A DNA stretch of 64,000 nt. Origin: Epiperipatus broadwayi. Lineage: Eukaryota; Onychophora; Udeonychophora; Euonychophora; Peripatidae. Where the stretch lies: NCBI GenBank assembly GCA_028023455.1, contig JAQFVV010012400.1, forward strand, positions 16,731,490-16,795,489, written 5' to 3'. Under the pieces are notes generated by a model. It was not told the DNA's origin. It saw nothing but the letters and a program-made list of their open reading frames with translations, and searched no databases. Position numbers and translations under genes: made by a program. Of the stretch, positions 36,955-47,384 are shown piece after piece. Within the stretch, counting starts at the first letter, position 1; each line of letters starts with the position of its first letter.

Positions 36955-37300
36955 TATTAAATGCTTTTATTGACTGTGAAAAGAAATAAAATAACTGTTT
37001 CTTCAACCACAATTGGAGTTTTTAGATTTAATTTGAAATAAAAGCATGGGGGATCCAGAAGTTAATTAAGTCAATCCCTTCTTATAATTTTTTTTATTAA
37101 ATGCTTTTATTAATTGTACACAAAAAAGAAATAAAATAATTGTTTCTTCAACCACAATTGGAGTTTTAGATTTAACTTAAAATAAAATTATACAAATAAA
37201 TATAAAAATCAATCTTGGCTTAATTAATTTTTGAATGCCCATGCTTTTATTTCAAGTTAAATTGAAAAATTCCAATTGTGGTTGGGGAAACAATTGTTGA
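36955..37300. repeat. Cluster of small MITEs with ATGCTTTTAT ends
   Basis: A unit at 36961-37047 starts ATGCTTTTAT and ends ATAAAAGCAT. A second, similar copy starts at 37101 and shares the central AACCACAATTGGAGTTTT. A third, inverted copy starts at 37241 (ATGCTTTTATTTCAAGTT) and contains CCAATTGTGGTT. The elements look like 70-90-bp hairpin MITEs, partly overlapping. No transposase. Confidence 0.6.
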
Positions 37301-37621
37301 TTGTTATTTTTAGCATTATCCATGTTCTCATTATTTGATTTTTTTTTTTTATATTTCTTTATTTAATAATTTCTAGATTGTAATTGAAAACAAAAAAAAA
37401 ATCATGTATTTTATTATATAGATATTATATTGCTAAAGTTATTAATATATGGTGTATCTGGTCTTGGTCCAGTCCCATATGGCTATTTAAGTTAGATAGC
37501 TGGATTGGAAGACATGGATGTCAGAAAATTTTAGATTTTGTACTTAATAGTTATCTATTAGATAAAGTGCTGGGCTTGTTCTGATATTTTTAATCTAATG
37601 CTTGAATATCTTTGAACCTCA

Positions 37622-37643
37622 CTGAGGAATTCAGTAGCAGAAA
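37622..37643 (+). ncRNA. Hammerhead-like core, R2 dimer unit 1
   Basis: CTGAGGA, ATTCAGTAGCA, GAAA. Stem II pairing is weakened here. GAATATC upstream and GGATATTC downstream still form an outer stem. Confidence 0.3.
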
Positions 37644-37999
37644 ATGATCTGGGGTTGGGGATATTCTGCACAGCTTGTTAAGACCTTTATTTGCGAGCTA
37701 TATATATAACATTTGTAAATCAAGCTTGTTAAATTAGGTCATGTGACATATGGCTTGATTTCTTTGTAACTTTATTTTTTTGCTATTACGGCTTTGGCGA
37801 TTTTATATTTGCTAAAGTTATTAATGTATGGTCTATTTGAACTTGGTTCAGTCCCATATGGCTATTTAAGTTAGATAGCTGGATTGGAAGACATGGATGT
37901 CTGAAAATTTTAATTTTCTACTTAATAGTTATCTATTAGATAAAGTGCTAGACTTGTCCTGGTATTTTTAATCTAATGCTTGAATATCCTAGTACCTCA

Positions 38000-38021
38000 C
38001 TGAGGATGCCAGTAAGAGAAA
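38000..38021 (+). ncRNA. Hammerhead-like core, R2 dimer unit 2
   Basis: CTGAGGA, TGCCAGTAAGA, GAAA, enclosed by the perfect 8-bp pair GAATATCC/GGATATTC. Stem II is mutated compared with the 10.15-kb copy (GCC...GCC there). Cleavage geometry is unproven. Confidence 0.35.
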
Positions 38022-38231
38022 CCGCTCTGGGGTTGGGGATATTCTGCACAGCTTGTTAAGAGTTCATTTGCCAGCTTTATATATAACATTTGTAAAACAA
38101 ACTTGTTAAATTAGGTCATATGACATATGACTTGGTTTTCTTTGTAATTTTATTATATAAATATAATAAATTCAAAATTGGCAGTATGTTTTTTTTTCTA
38201 ATTTTAGCTCATATTTGTAATTAATGTATAT

Positions 38232-38702
38232 TAAATACACATGACCTATGTTAATTTTTTTGACTGTGACCCCTACAAAGTTATGTCAATTTTTATGTAA
38301 GTTGAATTTTCATTCAGTTACATGTTATAGATTAGCCTTTTTGCAGAATTGAAATTTTTTTTTTTTAACAAATAAAAATAAACTCTACAATGTGTTTTGA
38401 GATGTTCACATAACTGAGACAAATGAGAACACTATAGTAGAATATATTTATGTAAACATAACTCATATAAATATCTATTTAGACACTTCCTGGCATATAT
38501 AGTGTTCTCATTTGTCTCAGTTATGTGAACATCTCAAAACATATTGTAGAGTTTATTTTTATTTGTTAAAAAAAAAAAATTTCAATTCTGCAAAAAGGCT
38601 AATCTATAACATGTAACTGAATGAAAATTCAACTTACATAAAAATTGACATAACTTTGTAGGGGTCATAGTCAAAAAAATTAACATAGGTCACGTGTATT
38701 TA
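38232..38702. repeat. Foldback element with 205-bp arms
   Basis: The left arm 38232-38436 (starting TAAATACACATGACC) and right arm 38498-38702 (ending GGTCACGTGTATTTA) are reverse complements with only scattered mismatches, separated by 61 bp. No open frame. The long, highly similar arms suggest a foldback or MITE of recent origin, or arms kept alike by gene conversion. The outer ends are next to TA/AT-rich sequence and no long TSD is clear. Confidence 0.9.
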
Positions 38703-39150
38703 TTTCTTTTAAAAAAAATCACATTTAATCTGTTTAGAATGATTTAAAGAAAGTTAAAATAGAAAAGCAAAATTTATTTAAAATTCTTAACATTAAATGG
38801 CCATGTATTTAAAACCGTTGTGCTGCTACAGATAATAAATAACTGAATAATCTTAGAATTTTTTTTTTTTACCATTATTAATTATATTTATAAAATTAAG
38901 ATATATATAGTTTAATATTCTTCTTATTAAATACATATGAATTATTTTTTCAAATATCTTGACAACAGAAAATACACTCATGTATTAACATCTTTGGTTT
39001 TCATATTTTATATATATCGTATTCTTCTACATCTCTTTATAAACTTGTATTTGTCTTAGATCTGCCAAATCATTGATAATTTTGAAGAACATATGAATAT
39101 CATTCTACCTATTTATAAGTTTTTCAACATATTTGAATGCTAAATATAAT
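38703..39150. other. AT-rich non-coding DNA
   Basis: Nothing recognisable. Confidence 0.55.
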
Positions 39151-39790
39151 ATTCTTAAACAGAATATGAATCCTTTAAGTGTAAGAAGTTAAAAGTCTTA
39201 TGTTTTCTATAATAATAATCTGACTAGTATTGGATTTAGATTCTATTCCTAGGTCACAAAGTTGTCCATTTTATGTTAATTCTTTTAGCTTCCCATTTTA
39301 ATACACAAAATACTTCTTGCAAAACTGCTGTAAAAAGTTTTGGAGATATGGAGTCACTTCTTTTTTACACTCTTTTCGAATATTTTTTTTTTTTGGTGTA
39401 ACTGTATAATTAATCCAATTGTATTGCATTTTGAAATTTTTTCTTTGGATTATGATAATATCCTGGGCTATATCTTGATGATCAATGCTTTAATCATTGA
39501 AGAAATGCATGTAGAATCAAATGCTTTTTTATAATCTACAAATCCAAAGCATAATGATAACTCATATTCAGTGATCCTTTCTATAATTTCACCTAATATC
39601 TATCTATATGAGATCCACTGTGCTATAAACACCTTAAATACAGCTTGTTTGGGATGGTTAACTAATAAAAAAAAAGATTAAAAAATAAATTAAAATACTG
39701 ATTGTTTTCTATTACTATACAAACCAGCTATTGAAACACAGATACTTCTATATGAATCACACATTTCTTTAATGATGTCATATCAATAAT
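39150..39790 (-). pseudogene. RTE LINE reverse transcriptase relic
   Basis: The minus-strand translation with shifts gives QAVFK...STVD-like remnants (about 39640), ILGEIIERITEYELSLCFGFVDYKKAFDST (about 39500-39600, the polymerase D-Y-K-K-A-F-D-S block), DSISPKLL (about 39345), and a decayed YADD region near 39215 (reading SQIIII). These are in the right order for an RTE-clade RT. Upstream sequence to about 40300 may include more of the element but could not be read. Confidence 0.7.
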
Positions 39791-41379
39791 TATGCGCTTA
39801 TAACTCTCGTTAAAGAAGTTATATCTTTTCTGCAGCTGTTTTTGAAAAGCCTCAAAATTTTATCAAATGTACCAGTTGCTATCCAATTGTATTCTTCTCT
39901 CATTTATATACTTTTGATTAATGTAATTATTGGTGCACTTCTTTAAAATGTCTTTTGAGATAAATAAAGTCTATTTTTCATGAAAACCATGCTTAAATTT
40001 ACCAGAAATTTTTTTTTAAGAAAGTCTATTTCTTTTCTTGTGCTCAGTCCAACAGCTATACTCTTCAATTACAGATCCAGTATCCATGCATCTGAAAAAC
40101 TGAAAAATGTATTGATTAGTTTAATGATTTTGCTATCATATTTCAGAATATTATAGAGCATTTTTAAAATGAATTTTTTCTGTTGTTTTTATGTTAAATC
40201 AATAAAGAAGTCTATATTTTCTTTTTGTACAGTTATGTGTATAGTCACTTTAATTGAATTAGTTATATCATTATGTTGAAGTGCCATTCTTTTAACTCAT
40301 TAAATGCAATAACAACAAATTAGAATCTGCAATACATTAACATCCAAATTTGTTTTTTTAATACCAAAGGTAGTCAAAAAGATTCACATTTTTATACTGA
40401 TTATCAGCTATGATAATTTTTTTTTTCTATTACTCAGTTTTAGAACATATAGGTTGCATATAAAAATTAAGAACATTTTGTATTTAGCACAATTATAACA
40501 TCAAATTAAAAAACTCAATATAAATTTATATCATATCTTTATAAATTCATTTTATATAAATTATTGGGAAAATGAAACAGCATACATTCATTTTAAATAT
40601 TAGTTTTCATCTTAAATGCTTCAAATATAATTTGAACAAACTTTGTGGATAATAAATTATTTTTAAACATTGCCACAAACATTCAAAATTCATTAAGTCA
40701 AATACTTTGATCAAAAATTGATAGAAGTAATATATAAAATTATTCCTTTATATATAAATAGATATATTTCATACATTATATTTATACTATTTTAAATGAG
40801 TAAATCTAAGAAAGTAATTTTGTCTGTTTGTTTTTATTTTAATTACTATAGTTAAGTATGAATGTAAAAGGAAGATATTTAATGTATGCATTTTTTTTTA
40901 TTGTTATAATTTTAAAATTACTAAACTTTATTTCGTGCTAGAAGTCAAAATAAATATATATATTTTGCTGTAGGTAATTGAGTTCACCAGTAAAATAGTT
41001 ATTTTTATAATGTCCAACATTTTTTAAAAATAATAGTACAAAGTATATTTGTTTAAAAAGTAATTACAGTTTTCAAGATTGCACTATTATAATGTAAATA
41101 TCCTTATTCAAAATCAGTTATAAACTTTTTTATTTATTTGATTGAATAGTGTTTTTTTAAAAAACAACAATAACAAAAAGACAAGGTGCTTTAACAATTT
41201 TTTTAAGAGGGGTGGAACATGGAAAAGCAGTTTTTTATTGCTGAATCGCAATGTCCTTTGATAAGTCTTTGAATCCTACAAAATCTTTCAGAAAAATACT
41301 TAATACAGTATATCTTATTAATTAGAAGTAGGAATCATTATTTATTTCAGGTTGACTTTTTATAAACTTTAGTAATTGA
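39791..41379. other. AT-rich non-coding DNA
   Basis: No gene is visible. The first 500 bp may be an unreadable continuation of the RTE relic. Confidence 0.45.
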
Positions 41380-41800
41380 TAGAAGATAGTAATGCCACAT
41401 CTAAATCCCATACTAATTTTTAATTATTGGCTTTCATCAGTGGGATGTTTTGGATTTGCACTTATACATTTATTTCTTTATATTTTCCTAACTAACAAAA
41501 TAAATATATTTGTATAACTACATAAGTTTCATATTAGGTTAGTTATTGTATATTTTAATAATCTATTTTATGTTAATTGTAAGCATCTTTTGCAAAAATA
41601 TTATATTTCACAGGACTCTACATTCAACATTTTCAATAAGAGCAGTAATCTCACTATTTTCTTTACTTTAGAACCATCTATTAGAAGCTTGAATAATCTT
41701 TGAAATCTTAATAGTAATTAGAATCTCATCAAATTTTTCAGATTTGTTGTCTCTCATCAGTGAAGAACACTGCATTAAATTTGCATTTATATATATATTT
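41380..41800. repeat. Very old R1 fragments
   Basis: Two places match the minus-strand R1 core region loosely: CCATACTAATTTTTAATTATTGG-TTTCATCAGTG (about 41420-41450) and CTCATCAGTGAAGAACACTGCAT (about 41752). They are heavily decayed, and the reading is tentative. Confidence 0.35.
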
Positions 41801-42585
41801 CTCTTCTAATTAATAATCTGAGATTTAAATATCTTAAGAATTTGAATGCAAACTGACCTGTATATATATATTGTAATGGTCAAAATATTGGAAGGAGAGA
41901 CTAGAATTTTAAAAATAGATTATAAATTAATTTGGTAAATGAATGAATAAATATCTTTTAACTTATATAGCTGGATAGCAAAGGACATTTTATTGTAACC
42001 AACTATATCCTATAATAATTAAATCTTTATTAAGTAAATAATATGTGTCCACTTGATTAACTATATTATAAATAATAAAATCATAATAATTTGATTAACT
42101 ACACTTTCCTCACTGATTTTAATCATATTTAAATACTTTTGGCTATATTAATAACAATAAACTAGAATTTGGAAAATTATATTAAAGAATAAAATATGAA
42201 ATGTTATGTGACTATAGATTACCATTCATGTGATAATGTGAGAATACAAAGACAGAAATCAAATTGATTTAAATAAATGTTTTATTTACAAAATAGGACA
42301 TGATAAAATATTAATGATAATAAATAAAAAATAAACAACAGGACATTCTCTCGGATTTCCTAAAATACAAAATAATATTTAAATTCAGATATATTCATTA
42401 TAATGTGTGTAACTTTTTTTACTATGTGTTTGTAAAATAAACCAAAAAAGTTATTCAATAGTAGCATAAATGTGCTTCTATAATGATTATCCTAAACATG
42501 CTAACTAAATATGTTTTATTAAATGCTTTTATATTAACTTGTCTTCTCTGCGTTTCTATTGGGATAACAAATTTTTGAATTTTTT
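41801..42585. other. AT-rich non-coding DNA
   Basis: Nothing recognisable except one ATGCTTTTAT 10-mer at 42523. Confidence 0.5.
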
Positions 42586-42589
42586 ACAA

Positions 42590-42685
42590 TGAAAAAAAAT
42601 CGGGTCTTTTTTATAATTGAACCTACATCCTTACAGTTCCCAAGAAAACTCCTTAACTACTGAGCCAACAGTAATATTATTACAT
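42590..42685 (-). mobile_element. tRNA-like retroposon
   Basis: On the minus strand TTGGCTCAGTAGTTAAGGAG is an almost consensus tRNA D-arm/box A, followed about 40 bp later by GTAGGTTCAATTAT (box B). The acceptor stem is not preserved. A tRNA-derived SINE or tRNA pseudogene. Confidence 0.6.
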
Positions 42686-42879
42686 TTATAGAGTAAAATT
42701 TTATTAATATTAAATTAATTAATTAAAATAAATATTTTCTACTAAAATATGAATTCTTTTTTTGAAATAATATTTCATAAATATTTTGTGAAAAAAATAA
42801 TAAACGTATTAAAAAAAAGTGAAAGAATTATATTTTTTTCATTTCCAAAATCAAAAAGTATACAATTGATGTGATGTGA

Positions 42880-42950
42880 TTTGGATTTTCTTTTATCAAA
42901 GTCAGGAATCTCTTAGCCACTAAGCCCAGAAAAACCCATTAACTACTTTC
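42880..42950 (-). repeat. tRNA-like fragment, box A only
   Basis: The minus strand shows GGGCTTAGTGGCTAAGAG, a good D-arm/box A. The expected box B region is degraded (AAAATCCAAATC). Possibly a second tRNA-derived retroposon near the first. Confidence 0.4.
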
Positions 42951-43344
42951 CATCCCCACCCTATGTTTTTCCTATATTCTTTATCCTGCTCCATTCAAGT
43001 TCCACAACATCATCTTTGTTCTCTCCATGGCTTTTTTATTTAGATCCCCCCCCTTTTTTTAACACAGCATAAAGATCAAGAACCGACTTTCTGTATAATT
43101 ATTTAGTTTAGATGTATTCTTCCTCAACTTCATTATTTTAAGCCTTTTTGCTTGTAAGCATTTACATTCAATTAGCAGATACCTAATATTTAGCGAAAAC
43201 TGTTGACAACAGGCACTTTCTTGTGGAAAGAACAGCAAACCAACAAAAAAGACTACTGAATAAAATCATTATTTTTAAATTGAAATTATATGTTTTATTT
43301 ATAACTAAAAAATAAAATATCTAAAAAAAGATTTTTTAAAAATA

Positions 43345-43514
43345 ATGCTTTTATGTAAATAGCCCATTAAGAAGTAAGAAAAAAAAGCAATACTCTGATA
43401 TAAAAGCATTTGACCGTTTTTATTTTTATGATTTATTTGGACCTCAAATGCTTTTATGATATGGATTATTACTTTATTTTTCTATTTTTTAGTGGAATAT
43501 TTAAATAAAAGCAT
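43345..43514. repeat. Two adjacent hairpin MITE-like units
   Basis: ATGCTTTTAT (43345) pairs with ATAAAAGCAT (43400), and ATGCTTTTAT (43448) pairs with ATAAAAGCAT (43505). This gives two inverted-repeat units of about 65 bp side by side. The same 10-mer delimits the elements at 36961-37250. Confidence 0.6.
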
Positions 43515-44257
43515 TATCTTAAAAAAATATTTTTTTAATATTATTTTATTTAATCTTTATTTTATACTATAATTTTATTAGTCTCTAAATGAGTTCCTCT
43601 CATGCAAAAGAGTGTATTATTTTATTATATATATCTACCAAGAACATCTACTTCATTACAATGTGTATAAAAATCATGAGGTACTTTTAAAACTCAAATT
43701 CTTTTATATATGATTCTACAAAGTATTCTTGGCATTACAATAATACTTTCTTAGACAATGATATGTCATCAGGAGCTTTACTGTGTGACAATACAACATA
43801 AAAATTAAAAGAATTCATTGCCATAGATGTCACAAAATACTCTTTAAGATTAATAAAACATGGTGTAGCAAAGGAAATATTTTCAAATATTAATTTTAAA
43901 CGAAAGTTTTAAACAATTTTACTTTAAACAACAAAAAATAAACATACAAATAAATAATATTAAGTTTAACTTCAAACTTTTAAATGATGAAATATCTATT
44001 TATCAGAGATTGTTTTTCTTTACTCTTCATTTATTTAGTGCAGTATATTATGAGGATTCTATATTTTGTTACTAATAATATACAAAAAATATTAATTAAC
44101 AAATAAAATTCTGTTAGTATATGTTTTTTCCATGGAAGCAATTCGGTTTGATATATTTTCATTTTAGTAGATTGTAAAATGATGCAATTATGAGCAATTT
44201 CCTTGATGTTTTTGTTTTCATAGAATTCCTATGATGATGCAATTATTCCATTTTCTT
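43515..44257. other. AT-rich non-coding DNA
   Basis: Nothing recognisable. Confidence 0.55.
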
Positions 44258-44272
44258 AAGAAAAGAGCATTA

Positions 44273-44376
44273 GTCAAGCATTGGTGGTCAAGAGGTCAGC
44301 GACAGCTGCTTTACAAGCAATTGTCCTGGGTTAGCAGGTTCACTTACCGGCTGATGCTACGACACATGAGAAGAAA
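44273..44376 (+). mobile_element. Young tRNA-derived SINE with 15-bp TSD
   Basis: Flanked by perfect AAGAAAAGAGCATTA (44258-44272 and 44377-44391). Nearly the whole 104-bp insert is tRNA-like (44278-44357). It has a 7-bp acceptor stem GCATTGG/CTGATGC, a 3-bp D-stem GTC/GAC with an 11-nt loop, an anticodon loop TTTACAA, a long variable region and a degenerate T arm. A short tail ACGACACATGAGAAGAAA follows. The D arm and variable arm are class II (Leu/Ser type). Octopus SINEs of tRNA-Leu origin have been described; membership here is unverified. Confidence 0.85.
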
Positions 44377-45021
44377 AAGAAAAGAGCATTAATGGAAGTT
44401 TTCACAATAGAGTATTTATCCAAAATAAGTTGATTTCTCCTTGCATTAGATGGATTGTGCAAATAAAATATAACTATGTTTACTTAGAAATTTTGGTATC
44501 ATTGTTATTTTTCAAAACATTCTTAATTTTTCATTAGCATATGCATTTCTTTTATCATGATGTTTTGAGATGTTATCAGCATAAATAATCCCTTAGGGCA
44601 ATTGTCTTTATGGCAAAATGTTTTGAGGAATTTATCCTTATATTTTAAAATAACTATTAAACATGTAATGACTAAATGAAAAACTAAGAATACTTAGCAA
44701 ATATCTATGACAAAAAAAAGTGAAGGACAAAGTAACCAAATTCATCCAATGCAGTATTATTTATAAGTTTCGATTAACTTCAGGGTTTATGTCATTGTTG
44801 CTGTAGCAATGCAATAAGATCCCTGTTTTTACTCAAATTATTTTAATTTATTTAACCTTGGTGTAAATTGAAATTGTTTAGAATGCCCACAACATTTATT
44901 CGCATACAAGAGAAAAGAAATCACAATATTGTTTGCAAACAAAATATTTTGAATTACAGAAAAATAATTAACAAATATTTTAAAGTAAAATGTATATACA
45001 TAAATTACAAATGATACTGTT

Positions 45022-45105
45022 CTATTAGCTCATGTCAGCCGCTTGATGGCATTGGTGCTATGCAAAAACACAGAAATATAATGTTACCGGGCTGCTGGCA
45101 TAAAA
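45022..45105 (+). repeat. R3 fragment, plus orientation
   Basis: GTTCTATTAGCTCATGTCAG through AAAAACACAGAAATAT matches the minus-strand start of the larger R3 copy at 47385-48215. It probably represents the same end of that element. Confidence 0.6.
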
Positions 45106-45387
45106 ATTAATTTTTATATATTAATGTAATGTTAAAGTATCTACAAAATCAACAAGTTTGTTGATTTGTTATTTAGTTGATGATGTGGAATGTATATATA
45201 AAAATGAGAAGTTGGATGATAGAAATTAAAATAAGTTCAAAACAATTTTTTCTTCAAATTTTACTTTCACCCGACTATATAAGACGGAACTTGTTTGTAA
45301 ATAAATTAGACAAGTTATATTTATTATATATGTATACTTAATCAAACCAGATATGTATTAATTAATTACACATTAAAAGGCTAATAG

Positions 45388-47054
45388 CATCGAGGCAACA
45401 CTATCGGGTGTTGCCATACCTTTGCTGAGAGAGAGCATTCATCACGTTTCCTACATGGATGATGTGGTGGTGTTTCTCTCATCTCAGGATGAGTTTGCTG
45501 GGCTAGAGGATATCTTGGATCACTTTGCTAGTGAATTTGGTCTAAGAGTCAATGAGGCCAAGTCGGCTATGTGGTCAATCAAATCAGGAAAGCAAATCCT
45601 GGGGAGATTCAGAGCAACTCCACAAAAGTTTCTAGGATTCATGTTGGCCTCCCCCCCTTACATCATGAGGAAGGAGCTTGAAGAATCCCTGTTAAAGAAA
45701 GTTGTAAATTCAGTCACCTCGCTATCAAAGGTCCGGTTGTCATTGTTGGGAAAGGTCGCCCTTCTCAATGCCATAGTATTGCCAAAAATCACATATTTTC
45801 TGGCTGGGTTTTCCCCTACAAGGGCATTCATTCGCAAGGTGGAAACTCAATGCAGAAGACTATGTTGGGGCGGAAAAGCCCCAGTCATAAGCCTCAGTCT
45901 TCTCCAAAAACCAAAGGCTCATAATGGGCTTGGACTACATTCAATCTCCACATTCCTATTTCAAAGGACATATAATATACTAGTAAAATTATTTAGCCAA
46001 AACCCGTGTATGGAAAGCCCCTTGCCATTGGTGAAGGTAGAACCAACGGATCATCCTCCACCCAAACAAACAAGCATTTGGCTGCAACAACAAGTGTCAA
46101 TGATTGTAGGGAAAACTAATATATCAGCCACTATGTTTGGCTTCAAGCTTAACTATTGGGAAGCATTTAGTATGACACAAAACAATGAGTCGACAGTGGA
46201 GAGTCTTCTCTCAATCAGCATTCCCAGGTTTGCTAGGTTGGCAAAAAGGATAAGACTCGAACCTAAGCTGGTGGATTTCCTGATAAAAGTCAACCTTGGA
46301 GCCCTCCCAACATGCACCTTGCTGTGTTATAGTCGGGGATATAGAATAGATCCAATTTGCCCGATGTGTAATAAAAATGAAGAGACAATGAGCCATATCC
46401 TAGATCAATGTGAAATATGGAATAATCTTCATTTTTGTGCCCTTAAAAGATTCAGGGAAGTCGACATTACAGGTACAAATATCGCAAAGGCGGTAAAGGG
46501 TGGCCTTTATGGTAAAATTAGACTGGCCACCTTTGTAAATTTTGCTATATGGATAGTGAGAAATAAGAGAGTCTTTGACAATGGATTGAATAATAATCCA
46601 GAAGAGCTTTTTCTCAAGTTACTTGGTGAGGCCAAAGAATACGATTGGAAAGTATGCCAGCACTGGTTAGCCAGTCAGACATGGGACCAACTGGAGATCT
46701 GAAGATCAAAACACTTAGGTACTTATAGTACTGTCATGGCAAAATTAAAAAACTGGACATAATGACTCCTATGGAGAGTCTAATAGTTGTCACATTAATA
46801 TAATCCAGCCCTTTCCATTTAATTGTTATTTATTGTTAAAACTCTGAATTTGGTGGTCAACAAATTGACCCAAATAATTCCTAAGTAGCTTATATTTATG
46901 TAATTTTTTATTTTTATTTTTTACCATTAGTTTTCTTATTTATTGTTTTTATTGTAGAGCCACTGTACATTGTAAGCATGTAACCTATAATAAAAAGAGG
47001 TTAAGTGATATCCATATGTATCTTCTTAGTGTGAATAAAGTTGTTATTTGAAAC
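45388..47054 (+). mobile_element. Young 5'-truncated Tx1/L1-like LINE with 14-bp TSD
   Basis: A 1,667-bp insert flanked by perfect TAAAAGGCTAATAG (45374-45387 and 47055-47068). The site reads ATTAAAAGG, fitting the TT/AAAA nick of L1-type APE endonucleases. It contains an open frame (45389-46702), then a 3' UTR of about 350 bp ending GTGTGAATAAAGTTGTTATTTGAAAC without a poly(A) tail. A perfect TSD and an undamaged frame indicate recent insertion. Confidence 0.92.
45389..46702 (+). CDS. LINE ORF2 C-terminal part: reverse transcriptase and zinc knuckle
   Basis: An intact 437-codon frame whose start is created by 5' truncation, so it has no native initiator. Residues 21-25 SYMDD are the polymerase YxDD box. 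VNEAKSAMW (about 53-61) and FLGF (about 80) follow the usual RT order. KVRLSLLGKVALLNAIVLPKITYFLAGF (about 111-138) and CRRLCWGGK (about 153-161) are the LSLLGK/W-GG thumb blocks of the L1/Tx1 group. A CCHC zinc knuckle of the zf-RVT type lies at C324-x2-C327-x8-H336-x4-C341. The N-terminal endonuclease and most of the RT fingers are missing, so no activity is expected. The tail at 52090-52608 is a diverged relative. Confidence 0.9.
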   Translation: MEATLSGVAIPLLRESIHHVSYMDDVVVFLSSQDEFAGLEDILDHFASEFGLRVNEAKSAMWSIKSGKQILGRFRATPQKFLGFMLASPPYIMRKELEESLLKKVVNSVTSLSKVRLSLLGKVALLNAIVLPKITYFLAGFSPTRAFIRKVETQCRRLCWGGKAPVISLSLLQKPKAHNGLGLHSISTFLFQRTYNILVKLFSQNPCMESPLPLVKVEPTDHPPPKQTSIWLQQQVSMIVGKTNISATMFGFKLNYWEAFSMTQNNESTVESLLSISIPRFARLAKRIRLEPKLVDFLIKVNLGALPTCTLLCYSRGYRIDPICPMCNKNEETMSHILDQCEIWNNLHFCALKRFREVDITGTNIAKAVKGGLYGKIRLATFVNFAIWIVRNKRVFDNGLNNNPEELFLKLLGEAKEYDWKVCQHWLASQTWDQLEI

Positions 47055-47384
47055 TAAAAGGCTAATAGTTATATACACATCTTAATTTAATATTTGGAAT
47101 TGAGAAGTACCATGCAATCTTTTTATAGATTTAGATATTCAATAAGAATCAGATCTATGTGCATAAATAGATCAATGATGATAGCTAGTAATAATTACTC
47201 ATGCTAAGAATAAAATGCTGGTATAATACCTGCATCTAAATTAATTAAATGTCTTTAAGGAAAAAGGGTTTTTTATTAATTTCATAATGGATTGTTTTTT
47301 TCTTTTTTTTTGTAGCATAGTAACATAAGAGGTGGTATACCTATATATTAATGTTAATAAGGTTGTTTGATTGTATCTGCAATA

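Larger units (their letters stand above)
37421..38146 (+). mobile_element. R2 retroposon, head-to-tail dimer with 13-bp TSD
   Basis: Two R2 units in direct order: unit 1 at 37421-37798 and unit 2 at 37799-38146, about 379 bp apart. The dimer is flanked by ATTTTATTATATA (37408-37420 and 38147-38159). Both units start GAT-TTATATT-GCTAAAG, carry a box-B-like TTGGTTCAGTCCC or a close variant, then CATATGGCTATTTAAG, and near the 3' end a hammerhead-like core. Unit 2 lacks the last 30 bp or so. The TSD is perfect but AT-rich, so chance identity is possible. A dimer inserted in one event suggests a multimeric RNA template. Confidence 0.75.

Noticed and set aside
37384-37584. 66-codon plus-strand frame in R2
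   Set aside because: Crosses the insertion boundary of a non-coding repeat; the same region in other R2 copies is not open.
44278-44357. Functional tRNA gene
   Set aside because: The acceptor and D arms fold, but the T stem has mismatches, and the sequence lies inside a TSD-flanked insert with a tail, so it is a retroposon.
46211-46396. Minus-strand frame in the LINE
   Set aside because: Lies opposite the zinc-knuckle coding region of the LINE and has no independent support.
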